64,000 bases of DNA from Eleginops maclovinus (GCF_036324505.1 NC_086368.1:1922001-1986000); one strand, 5' to 3'. Shown: positions 1-12,642, counted from the first letter of the stretch. Program-made: numbers and translations. Notes: generated by a model not told the origin, from the sequence alone.

Positions 1-1042
1 ACCTCCCTTCCTCTCCTCCGCACCCCCCTCACATCTATCCAGATCCTAGGAGGACGGATGGAGAATGGACTGCTTGAAGGTGGACGATGGTTATGCGGTT
101 GTTCATTAGCATGGAGGCTCAATACTTCCTGAGTAAAGGCTGCACTATAAATCCCAAAATGTTGAATTTCTAAGGAATCTTTCAAGGACCTGATTACAAT
201 TTCCTATGTCCAAATCTCGAAGTTTCCTCTGAGTCTGACATACAGCCAGACAAACCAACAAACCATAACCAGTTGTTCATACACATACACACACACACAC
301 ACACACGCAAACACAGACCCAGACACACACACGCAACTTGGTGGGGATACTCCTTCTGAACTGAGATCTTTCCTTACAGCATTATTTAGATGTTTTCTTT
401 ATACAAGATAAGATATAAGTGAATATCAGTTTTCTTGACTAATTATAAAAATATAAATCAGTCAGATTGATCATGATTTACATTTAATACCCTACTGTTT
501 GACTTATTTAGGACATTATTTGAGCCATTTAACAACCCTTGTTCAAAGGTTTTCATCCACCTTTTATAATATTTGTTCTTGCTACACATTGTTTGAACTG
601 CTGAAAATTATAATTATGCCTTTGGTAAAATAAGAATTTTTTCTGATGGCAGCTTTTCAAAGCTGACTTTGCTTTTGCAAACAGTTGTAAATACCTCCCG
701 TTAGAAATTAATCGAGCATCAACAATAAAGAACGAGCTAGCAGATGAAAGCTCAGCAAATATACCCGACCCATGTAGCCTAAAGATCCGTTACAGGTAGG
801 ATAAAAGCGCACATTAACACAGCTAAATGTCAGATTGAGTTAGAGACTTTCACCTTTAGTGCTGTGTTACATCATTCATTTTTTACGAGTTAGGGAATTC
901 TGAATCCAAACTTGTGTGTGTTTACACCATGTACATATGAGGGGATGAGAGGCTTGTGAATTCATCAAGGTGTTTGTTGTTGGCTCTGTGGATAAAGGCT
1001 GAGAGTGTGTTCAGGTTGGTGATGTCCCTGCTGTCAGCCCAG

Positions 1043-1044
<2 letters not shown>
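1..1044. other. Intronic DNA, no gene seen
   Basis: No exon-like segment with credible splice sites was recognised. A short interrupted CA tract lies at about 284-333. The rest is AT-rich unique-looking sequence, taken to be ptprg intron 1 only because of the exon found at 58494. Confidence 0.5.
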
Positions 1045-1108
<64 letters not shown>

Positions 1109-1118
1109 TGTGAGTGTG

Positions 1119-1166
<48 letters not shown>
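1045..1166. repeat. (TG)n microsatellite with GAGTGT interruptions
   Basis: About 122 bp of TG dinucleotides, interrupted in the middle (about 1107-1130) by four GAGTGT hexamers. Open frames here on both strands encode only Cys-Val or His-Thr alternation and are not genes. Confidence 0.97.
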
Positions 1167-1167
<1 letters not shown>

Positions 1168-2167
1168 AATGCTAATGCAGAGGCTTGTGATTCCATGTGA
1201 ACCAAGCAGGCTGTATTTATTATGCAACTGGCAGGCAGGAGTCTGAGCAGCGAGCAGGAGAGAGACAGAGAGGTAGAGAGTTTGACAGACGGACGGATAC
1301 GATACGTTATTGTCAGATCAAGTCTGACATTTTTCTTGCATCACAGCAGCTCCATTTGCAAAGTCAACAGATGTTCAGACAAAATACAAAGAAACAGATA
1401 ATTAACAAAACATCAATCACTGAGAGAAACAACTTGTTGTTGAACCTCTATCCTATGTTTGACCTGGGATTCAGCTCTGTATTTCATTTGAGGATTGACT
1501 GGAGCAGGAGAGAAAGCTTCAGTCTGACTTTATTAAATGTTGGGACCCTGTATCTCCGAGTAGATGGCAACAAGTCACATTAACTGTTCAGGAGATGGTT
1601 GGGGTCAGAGATGATGTTGTTGACCAGCATTACGGTAGGCTGATTCATTAGTTTTTCACAGGATGCATAGATGGATGACAAAATAGTCGTTCCTTATGCA
1701 CATATACTCTGAGCTGAACTATGATTTAGGTTAGGGGAAGATCATTATCAGAATTAAGGTTATTATTAACATGTTAATTTATTGTTAGGTAAAACAAGGT
1801 GTCCTGATAAGTGGCAAATGAAACAGAAAACTTGATTTAATTGGTACAGAAATATAACACACAGATGCTTCCATCCAGGGCCTTCAGGTTCACTGAATAT
1901 TAATAATCATGTGAGCTCCCAACACCAACTAAAGCGTACTGCCAACATCTTCTCACAATGAGAAGTGTCTTGAGATTAGTTCTGGCCCTAAATCAATACA
2001 AATAAAGTCGACTCGACCTAACTGAGCACCTATGGGGGATTTGGGAGCAAAGCATTAGACCATCATCCACACATCAGATGACACATTGTGTTTCCATGGC
2101 TGTAGCCCCGGGTAGTCAAACTGATGCTTCATAAAGCTTTATCCATTAACCACAGGGGCGGGGCGGA
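1167..2167. other. Intronic DNA, no gene seen
   Basis: A 128-codon open frame at 1197-1583 starts beside the TG array and has no domain I recognise and no supporting splice signals, so I leave it as non-coding. Nothing else stands out. Confidence 0.45.
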
Positions 2168-2220
2168 CAGTCAACACACAGTCAACACACAGCCCACACA
2201 GCCAACACACAGTCAACACA
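2168..2220. repeat. Short outlier block of the 11-bp minisatellite
   Basis: Five units of the CAGYCAACACA repeat, one shortened to 9 bp. They belong to the same family as the large array at 2373-3054 but are separated from it by the 141-bp duplicated segment at 2229-2369. Confidence 0.9.
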
Positions 2221-2228
2221 CAGCCTGG

Positions 2229-2369
2229 ATTTAGTGTAAAAAAAGATAAATAATAATTATTACATTTAATATATAACATACCTTACATATATTATTACAG
2301 GAAAGACAAATTATATAAAACACATTATTCAGGTCCATACCAGCAGTGAGCATATATTTTATATTCATG
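2229..2369. repeat. 141-bp perfect direct duplication, copy A
   Basis: Base-for-base identical to 5009-5149, 2780 bp downstream. This copy is sandwiched between two blocks of the 11-bp minisatellite, whereas copy B sits in ordinary sequence. It has no inverted ends, poly-A tail or target duplication that I can see, so it does not look like a transposon. A templated insertion or local segmental copy is more likely; an assembly error cannot be excluded. Confidence 0.9.
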
Positions 2370-2372
2370 TCA

Positions 2373-3054
2373 CAGTCAACACACAGTCAACACACAGTCA
2401 TTATACAGTCAACACACAGCCAACACACAGCCAACACACAGTCAACACACAGCCAACACACAGTCAACACACAGCCATTACACAGTCAACACACAGCCAA
2501 CACACAGTCAACACACAGCCAACACACAGTCAACACACAGTCAACACACAGCCAACACACAGTCAACACACAGTCAACACACAGCCAACACACAGTCAAC
2601 ACACAGCCATTACACAGTCAACACACAGCCATTACACAGTCAACACACAGCCATTACACAGTCAACACACAGCCATTACACAGTCAACACACAGTCAACA
2701 CACAGTCATTATACAGTCAACACACAGCCAACACACAGCCAACACACAGTCAACACACAGCCAACACACAGTCAACACACAGCCATTACACAGTCAACAC
2801 ACAGCCAACACACAGTCAACACACAGCCATTACACAGCCAACACACAGTCAACACACAGTCAACACACAGTCAACACACAGCCAACACACAGCCAACACA
2901 CAGTCAACACACAGCCATTACACAGTCAACACACAGCCATTACACAGTCAACACACAGCCATTACACAGTCAACACACAGCCATTACACAGTCAACACAC
3001 AGTCATTACACAGTCAACACACAGTCAACACACAGCCAACACACAGCCATTACA
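2373..3054. repeat. Minisatellite, 62 units of 11 bp
   Basis: The array is 682 bp, exactly 62 x 11. The main units are CAGTCAACACA and CAGCCAACACA, with CAGYCATTACA and CAGTCATTATA variants. Because 11 is not a multiple of 3, one reading frame passes through three unit phases and repeats every 33 bp. The variants create no stop, so a 248-codon frame (2346-3092) stays open with a His/Gln/Thr/Ser pattern. I regard this frame as a by-product of the repeat. Variant units alternate in blocks, which suggests growth by duplication of multi-unit segments. Confidence 0.96.
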
Positions 3055-4038
3055 CAGATACAAATAATACAAATAATTATATTAAACAGTAATATAGCCT
3101 GAATCAAATATTGTGAAAGTATTGAACACTGCTAGACCATATGGTAATTTACTATACCTGCAGTAGATATATATACAGTTTAAATATTTTATGTCATGAA
3201 GGATCTTTTTTTAAATATAATTTTAATATTTATAAAAGATAAATTAAAAAAGATAGTCGATGAAATGTTTCACAGTGTTATCAATATATTTTAAAGCTTT
3301 AATATGAATACCATTTGTCACTCAAAGTTGTTGCTACATTCATCCCTTTTTGATAACGTATGAATTGATAAAAAAAAACCTAAAATCCCTCAATAGAGCG
3401 AGACAACAAGATCTTAAGGAACATAATAGGAAATGTTATGCATTTGGAGTTTTCTGCCACAGCCTTTTTTCCGGTAAGAACTCAGAATTCTTCTTCACGT
3501 CCACAGTCTAGCTTGGTTGTTCAGTTTCATAATCTAAGCCAATTTATGCAATCCTATTAGCATGGACCCGACTTTCAGTCAGATATCCGGAGGTGGGGGG
3601 GGGGAAGAGACACCTGTGAATATGTGCCAGTTTTTCCCTCTCCAAAACTAAGCTCAATGTCAGAATGATAAACACTGTAAATATAAATCCATATTTCAAG
3701 TTTAAATGTGTTTTTAGAAACTATAATGATTAATAAGTGAAATATGAATATGGTATATGGCAGATTTTAAGCATGTGTGACCTGCTGGAGCCGTAGATAT
3801 CATTTTATATTTGTGCCAATAACAGATACTGTCTGTCAGGCTGCAGAGAAGGAAAGAGTGGGAGCGTGTGGAAGGGGTGAAATGGGATTTGGGGCTAGTG
3901 CCAGCTGATGATAACCCGGTCCAAATGGATTGGTAATGGCTATTCATGGGGGTGGCAACCAGCGCTCCGCTTTGACACTAATATCAATGCAGATTGAAAT
4001 GTGGCTGAGGGACTTTGGCTTGAGGTAATAGCATGAAG

Positions 4039-4040
<2 letters not shown>
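3055..4040. other. Intronic DNA, no gene seen
   Basis: AT-rich sequence with a short G run near 3595-3603. No exon or transposon ends recognised. Confidence 0.45.

Positions 4041-4127
<87 letters not shown>
4041..4127. repeat. (GT)n microsatellite
   Basis: An uninterrupted GT run of about 87 bp. Confidence 0.97.
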
Positions 4128-4131
<4 letters not shown>

Positions 4132-5008
4132 TACAATATTTGTGTATTTGTCAGATGAAGAATTGAACAGAATTAAAATAATCACAATAATAGTAGCAGT
4201 CTGTCATATCAAAGATACATGTGGCAAGATGATAAAACACATTAAATAGAAAATACAGTAAACCTGTGTTCAATTAACAATTTGACCTTTTAATTAATGA
4301 TTACATTTTCACTCTCAGTTGTACTAATGTATGTATTACACTTTGATTGGACCTGCTTTCTCAGTTGACAGCTATCTTCTCCTGCCCTTCTAATGGGAGT
4401 TGTAATTATTCCCTCTATTAATCGTCAACTGAGTATCAAACAGGCTTCCTTATAATAATTAAACATTATTTATTTTCTGTCCTGACGTTGAAATTGACAT
4501 GCATTTGTGCTTCACAAAGGTAATTTATTTTGCTTTAGCTAACAGTTTAGCCGGTTCCACCTTTCACTGTTCAACTGATCATTACTGAGCACATCTTTGC
4601 TCATGAATGTGAATTCTAACATGTCATGTGTTCAACTTCAGCTGACTCTTTATCTGTATATACAACTTTCATAACCACCAGGCACACTTGTTTAGTTTGT
4701 TTTCTACTTTTAGTTTGACACTTTTCCATTTAATTTCTAACTAAGGAAACCGGAGAGCACAGAATTCTGCCAAGGCTGTTTCCAGTGAAAAAAAAAGTGA
4801 AAAAAAATGTGTGTATTCATCCCATGACTCGGAACTGCTCAAAAACTTAATGGGTTCTTCCTTGGCTCATGCTACACCTGCACCTAGTTTTAATGAAACC
4901 TGTGCCAGTAACCCTGCTGACAAACACACAAACAAACAAACAAACAAACAAACCAAACTGATAAATGTTCTTATCAGAAGTAATGACCTATATACAATAC
5001 AAATACAT
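4128..5008. other. Intronic DNA with short AAAC repeat
   Basis: Contains a short AAAC tetranucleotide repeat at about 4928-4955. Nothing else is identifiable. Confidence 0.45.
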
Positions 5009-5149
5009 ATTTAGTGTAAAAAAAGATAAATAATAATTATTACATTTAATATATAACATACCTTACATATATTATTACAGGAAAGACAAATTATATAAAA
5101 CACATTATTCAGGTCCATACCAGCAGTGAGCATATATTTTATATTCATG
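5009..5149. repeat. 141-bp perfect direct duplication, copy B
   Basis: Identical to 2229-2369. This copy lies in non-satellite sequence and may be the source of copy A. Confidence 0.9.
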
Positions 5150-8100
5150 ATCCAAATATGCACCGTAGAAAAATGTATGCATCAATAAACTTGAAGTAGC
5201 CTGAGGAAAACAGATGCAGCGCTTCCTCATATGTCGCCGCTTGACAAAATCTGGTTCATGCCTCCCTCCCTCCCTCTCTCCCTCCCTGCAGTAGCATAAG
5301 AGTGTCTCACCAGCTTCCAGAACATATTGATCCCGAAATAACATCAAAGAGGGCGGCTGACTGACTTAAGATGGGCTGGGAGGCAAGGAAAGGGCTGAAG
5401 GAGGAAGAGGAGGAGGAAACCAGATCCCAGCTGGAGGGGAGATGTACCTGGACGGCAGCTACACGCCGCTGATCGTGCTTTTGTTGGTCAGGGGTTTGAT
5501 TTGACTGTAGAGGGGTTTGGAGGTTTAAGTGCTGACCTTGAAATGTGGCCAGGTTTTTAAATTTCTTTTAACTTGCTTGGTTTTTTAATACTGGGCTTTA
5601 AGGTGGCCTAAAGCTTCAAGCAGCATGTGGAATTGCAACAGAAAAGTCAAACGTTTGATCCCTGAACCAACACAATGGATTCAGGTGGGAAATAAAAGAA
5701 TGGCCCTCTGCCCTCCTTTAATACAACTGTTCAGGGGCCCTAAAGTAAGGCTCTTGGGCTCTTCAGTGGCCTGACGGATCAGACGCTGCTTGTACCGGAC
5801 AGTTTGATTGTGGAGGAAGGCAGAGAAGTTCAATAGAGTTTATGCTTCACAATGAATAAAGAAGACGAGAAAAGGAAGATGATGCAAAAGTGTGAGCATA
5901 GTCCTTCCCTCCCACTCCAAGACCATAGTCCAATCTATCATTGAGATAGTTTTACTTGTCTGAACTACAAAGGTGGAAAGTCAATAGTGCTCCAACAAGG
6001 ACACAATCCCTCACTGGCTTCCCCCCAACAGTCTGAAGATATGTCAGATGTATGTTTTGAAAGTTAAAATGTACTTTTCCATACAAAAACATGCTCATCG
6101 TTAGTGTATTCATCATCATGAATACTAATAATAAAAACAGTTTTAACTCTCCCTATATTACCCTATGCCCTGTAAGGTGTCCTTGGGTACTTTGAAAGGT
6201 GCACCTAAATAAAATGTATTATTATTATTATTATTATTGGTTCCATTTCCCAAACCCTGTGCTCATTACAATGAAAAATAACAAACATATCGTGTTAAAC
6301 CATGTACTTTAGGAACAATTTATCGTATTTCATCCCATTAAAAATGACAGCTCATCCTGAAAAAGGAATCTGAAGAAATATGATTCGGAGTTAATATGAT
6401 GAGTCCTCTAAGAAGTAACTTTGTTTGTAACTTAATCAGTATTTCCCCCTCCTTCATATTGTTGGGATTTGGGACCAAACCCCAGACTCCCACTCTCCTG
6501 TTGTTTCAGACTGTTTATACATCTGGCCCGGACTGCAGACTGCCTGGTTATGATGACAAAAAAATGGCTGTGGATTATAAACTAATGACCAAAAATATAT
6601 AACAGTGAATATATTCAAAGATGGGGTAGTATTTCACTGGTTCCAAAGATGCACACCATGGGTTCAGTCATTGTCTCTCAGACACATCCAAAATAACGAC
6701 AAATTTCAATTGATTTAGTTTCCCTCATTAAAACCAAATAGTTGTTCACATGAAACAAGCTGATTTTGTAACAGTGAAGGAAGGTAATGTGGCGCTTAAC
6801 ATCTTCATGGAATTATAGATTGGAAATAAGACATCAATTTGTTTTAGGACAGAGTGCATTTCAGACTGCACCACAGACACAGGGAGACATTAGCAGATAT
6901 TAGATGAGCTGTAAGAAATGGCACCACATCATCAGGGAGTGGTGTAATGTGGAGATTGAGTTACAACCACTGCTGTATGAAGTCAACTTAAATGTGGAAT
7001 ATGCCTTTAGTTAGACAGCACTTAGGGGGTATATCGATCCGACCATGAAAGCAAGTGGGATAAGATGTGGAAGTGGAGGGGGGTCACAAGAGAACAAGAG
7101 AGGGTCAACCAGCGGAGACAAAACAAAAAGCCAATCTGTCTCAGGGCTCAAAAGCAATATTTACTGGACCTGTCTCATTCATATTCATCTTTAGCTCAAT
7201 CTTGGAGAAATACTGCTACTGCTCAACACACTAACACAATGTGACGGGGTAACAATCCAAATAACAAACCTGACATCATAGGAGTCAAACATGAGGTTGA
7301 TGTTCAGCCCATCTTTTCACAAAACTATGGGAACTATTTCCCAGGACATTTAGGATGGATATTGATTGTCCCCAGAGCACCATTCCTACTGATTTTGTAG
7401 AACCCCTGAGCTTTGTGTGACAGTCACATTGAAAAGTAGCAAATTTGAGTAAAACAACTTCAAAATCAATTGGGTATATTAAGATATTATTTATCCACAG
7501 AGAATAAATGACTTCCTTTCTGGACACTCAATAGTCAAACATGAGATCTACCTAGAAGAAATGTTGTTAAAGTAAGGGAAGGTTGCCATTTTTGATTTGA
7601 ATGACCTCATGGCCTTACTACATCACTGCCTTCAAGGACAAATTCAGCTTTTTGTCATGTTGAGCCTGTAAGAATATGTTTTATAATCAGCTGCTTTCAA
7701 TAATTTTAATGTTGTGAGATGAATGCAAAAGAACTTTGGCCCCTTCTATACTTTATCATTGTATGGGCATGGGCTTTTTCAGATAATGTTGGTGGGTCAT
7801 TGCAGACATGCCCATTAGATTTTAAATTGGTCAAAACATTATTTTAGAAAGCTTTATTATTGCCGTATGAAACTAAAAAACAAATAACTCTAGAAAGCCT
7901 CTATTTTGTATTGTTCAACTCTGAGGCTGCCTGTCCAGTTTTTATCTTGTCAGGCTTTTATTCATGGCAGCCGTCACCTCCGCCCCGTCCATGAAATACA
8001 CTCTGCCGAAAAATGATCCAGAATCAATAACTGAGACTGAATAAGAGTTGTGTTCATGCCATGATTCTTTTTAATAGCTTTTCAGTCTGAGCAGAACCCC

Positions 8101-9568
8101 CTTTTCTTCCACACCTTCCTCCTGGTCACAAAAAATATATAAATCATTGACACAACCACTTAATGCGTGCTCATTGGAATTCGCTGCCTTCTCACAGGCT
8201 GGCACTGGACACGGAGCTGTAAATAAAGACTAACGCTCTTTGACAAATGGCCTCAGATGCTACGCCGGCGTTCTGCATGTGACAGGACGTTTTTGCAGAA
8301 AGGCAGCAGCAAATGTTAATCAAAGATGCAGATGCAGATCGCTGACCTTACCGTGCACGTTCATGAGTAATTGGTCCAAGAGGCGAGGTATGTCATTAGG
8401 GGGAAAGTGTAGGGACAATTGTTTTAGTAGGCTAATGGTGCGGCTGCTCCAGCATTAGTTGTCCTCTCACCTCATGTGCCCCACGCCTCGGTCAGCCAGC
8501 CAGCCAACTAGTCAATCAGTGCTCCGGTCAGAGGCTGCTGCAGCAGTAATGGCTGCAGGACCCTCCCCCATGGCTAATGCCAAAACGAATAGGCCAATTA
8601 GAGGACGGGGATTGTTCTGAGGGCTGCGTGAGATAAATGATGAGAGACCCATGGGGCAAAACCTCTGTATGTGTGTGCTGGACTTGACTGATTATATACT
8701 GTAAATATACAGTATATATAAATATATATTGTGGTTATATTGCTACTGCTCTTAATATGTGTGTAATAGTGTTAGCCGGATTGCTAGTTGAGACATTTTT
8801 AAGATAAAACTCTAGGGTCCGACCTGTTGTTCTTCAAAAAGGAGCCTGACTTTGTGCTTCTTTTAATGTGAACGTCGGATTTACGGACAGAAACCATGAC
8901 TACACCTACATATCTGGCCTTGTCCGTGTTTTTTATAACATTGCTTACTGAAGCTGAATGCTGACTTTTAGTTGTTTCTCCCATATACAAACATTACCAC
9001 AGTCTGTGTTGTCTTGTGTTATTCAATTGAATAAACACATCTAACCATTATTTTGTTCAACACACTTACTCAGTGTTGTGTTGGACCATAGTCCCCTGTT
9101 AACTGTGTTTTGTATCCATACATTAGTTATCGTAACTTATTATGTGGTTTTCCATGTTTACAATCTGAGCCTGTGGAGTGGGGGAATATTGTCAAAGAGA
9201 TGAGGCTCCCAAATGAAGCCTTGAGGTGCTCCGCATGTCCTATTGTACCATTTGAGTGAATTTACCTTTATAAACAAAGAAGCTCAAACTGGTTTAAAAC
9301 AGTTTGGACTTGTTTGTGAACTGATTCATTCTTTGTTATGTGGACTTTGACATTCTGTTGTAGTTTTTATGAACACATGGGGCTTTTGCCGGTGTTCTAG
9401 TGGAGCCATATACAGTATAACCTTTAGAGCATCAGTGAGGAGAGTGAGTCAGGAAGGAGCAGTGTCGGGACGACAGGGACACATTCAGTAAAAACAACAA
9501 GGGCTTTACTGCGCACTCATTTCCTCTGCTCCCCATAAAACAAAGGTAAAAAACAATACTCTACAGTG
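5150..9568. other. Intronic DNA, no gene seen
   Basis: Long stretch without recognisable exons or transposons. A short ATT repeat lies at about 6216-6238. The segment 8166-8460 is less AT-rich, free of simple repeats and contains ATTA and TAAT cores. It could be a conserved non-coding element, but this is a guess from composition alone. Confidence 0.4.
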
Positions 9569-9593
9569 TGTTGTTGTATTATGTGTGTGTGTG

Positions 9594-9642
<49 letters not shown>

Positions 9643-9651
9643 GTTGTATTA

Positions 9652-9728
<77 letters not shown>
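9569..9728. repeat. Duplicated (GT)n microsatellite block
   Basis: Two GT arrays, each preceded by the same TTGTTGTATTATGTGTG segment (about 9571 and 9641). This indicates a tandem duplication of about 70 bp followed by repeat-length change. Confidence 0.93.
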
Positions 9729-9729
<1 letters not shown>

Positions 9730-10390
9730 ATTAAAGTGATCCCTGCAAGGGCCCCTTTCTTTTCTTGATGAAACATTTTTCAAAAGCATCACATCGCCTG
9801 GACGGATGCAGGTTGGCCTGAACATGGCCTAGAGTTTATAAAATGGTAAGCTAATTGTGAAGATAACAAATAAAATAGGCAAATATAGAAACGTGACTTT
9901 TTAATACTATCTCTGAATACTGAAAGTAATGATAAGCTCTTTGTTTATAAAGATAAGGCACAAAACGGGTGATTAACCTGAATATAGCAGGGGCTCGGAA
10001 TAAACAAAAACCTTTTTCGGGAAAAAGAATTAAATGAATAAGGGTCATCTTAGAAGAATACATTTTTTGTTATTGCAAACATTGCATCATTTTGACAAAT
10101 CCACAGTCACTGCTTCATCTCTCTTTGTATTCAGAATTAGAATACAAGACGATAAGGGACATTTTTGAGAAGGAGGAGCAACAGAGCCTCTGAAACAAAG
10201 TCCCCTGACAAATTCAAGCCGTCACAAATTGCATGTGTCCAAGATGACAAGACAAGGAAATTATACATTTTACTTCAAAATGTGATGCTTCTATGTGGCA
10301 TGAAAAGGTTTTTTCTGATTACTGACCATCTGAACATAGAGTCACTGGAAAAACTCAACCGTTAAATGTATAAGTGTATTATGTCAACAC
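9729..10390. other. Intronic DNA, no gene seen
   Basis: No recognisable exon, repeat or transposon end. Short open frames here lack any family signature. Confidence 0.45.
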
Positions 10391-10847
10391 AAACACCTTC
10401 AGACCTATACATAATGCACCTTGGGTTTTACTTCAACACCATCAAGCAGATTGAAAAACCAAATTAAGGTGAGAATTCATATAATACATGTGCTGCTACT
10501 TTAGAGCCTGCACTGAAAAAAACTGAAACATTGACTTTAATCAAATGTATTACGTTTTACATAACTGTATTAGGCTAGTTGAAAGCAATAATATTAAGTT
10601 GAACCAACTATTTGTTATTGAAACGTAATAGTATTCCTTTCATCTAAGCTAATACAGTTATGTGAAATCTGCTAACGTAATACATTTGGTCAAAGTCAAC
10701 AGTTCAGTTTTTTCTGTGTAGGCTCTAAAGTAGCAGCACATGTATTATATGATTTCTCGCCTTAACCTGGTTTTTCAATCTGCTTGATGGTGTATAAGTA
10801 ACACCCTTCACCTAAAGATGCATTATGTATAGGTCTGAAGGTGTTTT
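10391..10847. repeat. 457-bp palindrome (fold-back) with MITE core
   Basis: The left arm 10391-10510 is nearly the reverse complement of 10720-10847. For example, ACCTTCAGACCTATACATAA on the left matches the inverted right end, as does the inner AATACATGTGCTGCTACTTT. The centre (10511-10719) is itself a palindromic MITE with copies elsewhere in the window. The outer arms are not found beside the other MITE copies, so they are probably an inverted duplication of local DNA around the MITE hairpin. Confidence 0.85.
10511..10719. mobile_element. Palindromic MITE, family A copy 1
   Basis: It starts CACTGAAAAAAACTGAAAC and ends CAGTTCAGTTTTTTCTGTG, with inner shared blocks ATAACTGTATTAGGC and its inverse. 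Related copies are at 13819-14150, 21728-21910 and 41599-41696 (half). There is no coding capacity, so it is non-autonomous. The superfamily is unresolved because no clear target duplication was found. Confidence 0.75.
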
Positions 10848-11843
10848 GATAATATACTGTATTTTAATGTATGCTCAGCCCACAGTAAGGGTTTCTGGCA
10901 CCATTTTAATTAAAGTCCCCCAGGTTCCCACTGAAGACTCCCTCCTACCTCCTGCTGCCTTGTCCTACAGCAGAGCAGAAAAGGAAAATATCCCCAAGGA
11001 CATGCCATTCTCGTCTCATCTGAGCAAAACTGCGGCAGTCATCTACTCAAACCTCCTGCCCCATGGGAATGCACCTGTGTGCCCTCAGCCAAGGGTACTT
11101 AACCCTGAAAGGCTTAAACACATGGAAATAGATAAAGGTTAAATTATCTTTGGATTCTATGGAGAATAAGTGTTAAGCGTGTGCTTTTCAGATATGATAA
11201 GTTCCTGAAGAGGCTTTCGAAAATTCACTTCAACTATTTTTTACTCTTAATTCTGTCCCTCGCCCTGGGCTTTGACCTCGATGTGAACTCTGAGTTGTGT
11301 TCTGATTTCTCTGGTTAACTCTGCTCGGTCCTGACTGAATCTCTGCTATGGGGTTGGCTTGTTATGTGTGTATAATGTGTGTGTGTGTGTTTTTTTAGTA
11401 ATTAGTAGCATGTCTACCTTGTGTATTTGCAGCTTCATTTGTAGGCCGATGAGGACTGGGTCCAGATCTCAGAGAATTTCCCTGCTGGCGGCAGACCATC
11501 CATCATGATTCAGCAAGATTCATTTCACATCCTCTACTAAACTTGCTGGGCCTCATTTGTCAAGAGCTGCAAAAATTTGATATGCAAAGGTCTGACAGGT
11601 TCTGTTTCAGAATTTAAAGAGTTGTTTATACACCCCCGCCTGCGATGCTTAGAGGTAATTGCTGTGGTTTTTTACCCCAAACCTCCCTGAGATCATTTGT
11701 CATTCAAAAAGTCCAAACAGCCAGACTTTCTAATGGAAAATCTGCTGATGAAGTTTAGTTCCTCTGTAGGAGATTTCTTTAACAGTCATGCAGCCTGGTG
11801 CAGCCTGTGCTTATTTGATCCATCTATGATCTACAGTGTACCT
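10848..11843. other. Intronic DNA, no confirmed gene
   Basis: A 105-codon + strand frame (10825-11142) begins inside the palindrome and runs out of it. Its C-terminal half looks less repetitive than chance frames nearby, but I recognise no domain. A (GT) tract lies near 11380. No other feature. Confidence 0.4.
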
Positions 11844-12642
11844 GGGTTGCGGTAGAATTGTCAGTATATCTTAGGAAGGTTCCCAACAGAGTGAAATGAC
11901 CCGGAAGTCCCTCAGTGGCAGCCATGATAAGAGCTGTTCGATTCTCTAGATGATAGGAAAGGAGCTTTGAAACTTCCTTTATAACCTCCTTTAGCTTAGG
12001 AAACACTGGACCTTCCTTTAGGAAAGGAGAAAATGCTGTCCCACAATGCATTGCGGCCGCAACATTTACCATGGCACAACATTCGGCCGTTTCATGAAAG
12101 TATCATGAAAGTTACGGTGCTTATTAAGTGTTTTAAAACGTATGCCATATTGTGCTTTGTTTTGAACGTTCAGCTCTATATTAATCAAAAGGAGAAATAT
12201 GAACGTTACTTTTTTACTGAAATGATCAAAGAAAGTCCACATTTCAGTGTTTGTCACAGGCATCAGTTTCACTTTACTTTTTTATTTCTGTACAATTCCA
12301 ACCTAATGAAGAATATATGTCTCTCTGTTGTCCTCGTTCATAAAGCATAAAACAACACCATCAGAGCACGGTGCAGAGTCTCTAGAGTCTTTCAGTAGTC
12401 CTGTACAGAGAACCGTAGTTCCCCACAGCAGCAGACATTAATAACATCCGCTGGAGCACCATAAATACGTTGGATAGTGTAAGTGAGTCGGATTCTCTTG
12501 AAACCCTGTCGTCTTTTCCTAAGTCCTTTTGAATTCTCTTATCCACTATTCCTTAACCCTGTGACGTTTCACACAGAGGTCAAGGAATAGAGCGTAGGAG
12601 AAGATGATGGGAGCTGATTTGTGGACAATTCTACCGTATCCC
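11844..12642. mobile_element. Inverted-terminal DNA element, about 0.8 kb
   Basis: The left end reads GGGTTGCGGTAGAATTGTC. The inverted right end reads GGGATACGGTAGAATTGTC, a 19-bp inverted repeat with three mismatches. Short open frames inside show no transposase motif, so this is probably a non-autonomous DNA transposon. The superfamily is uncertain: a TWA duplication typical of Harbinger is not evident. Confidence 0.6.

Noticed and set aside
2168..3054. CRISPR-like array
   Set aside because: Contiguous 11-bp tandem units without spacers, in a vertebrate sequence.
2346..3092. 248-codon open frame over the minisatellite
   Set aside because: Its composition follows entirely from the 11-bp repeat; no splice or initiation context, and the frame ends where the array ends.
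10825..11142. 105-codon frame running out of the palindrome
   Set aside because: It starts inside the inverted duplication and has no recognised motif; kept only as a note.
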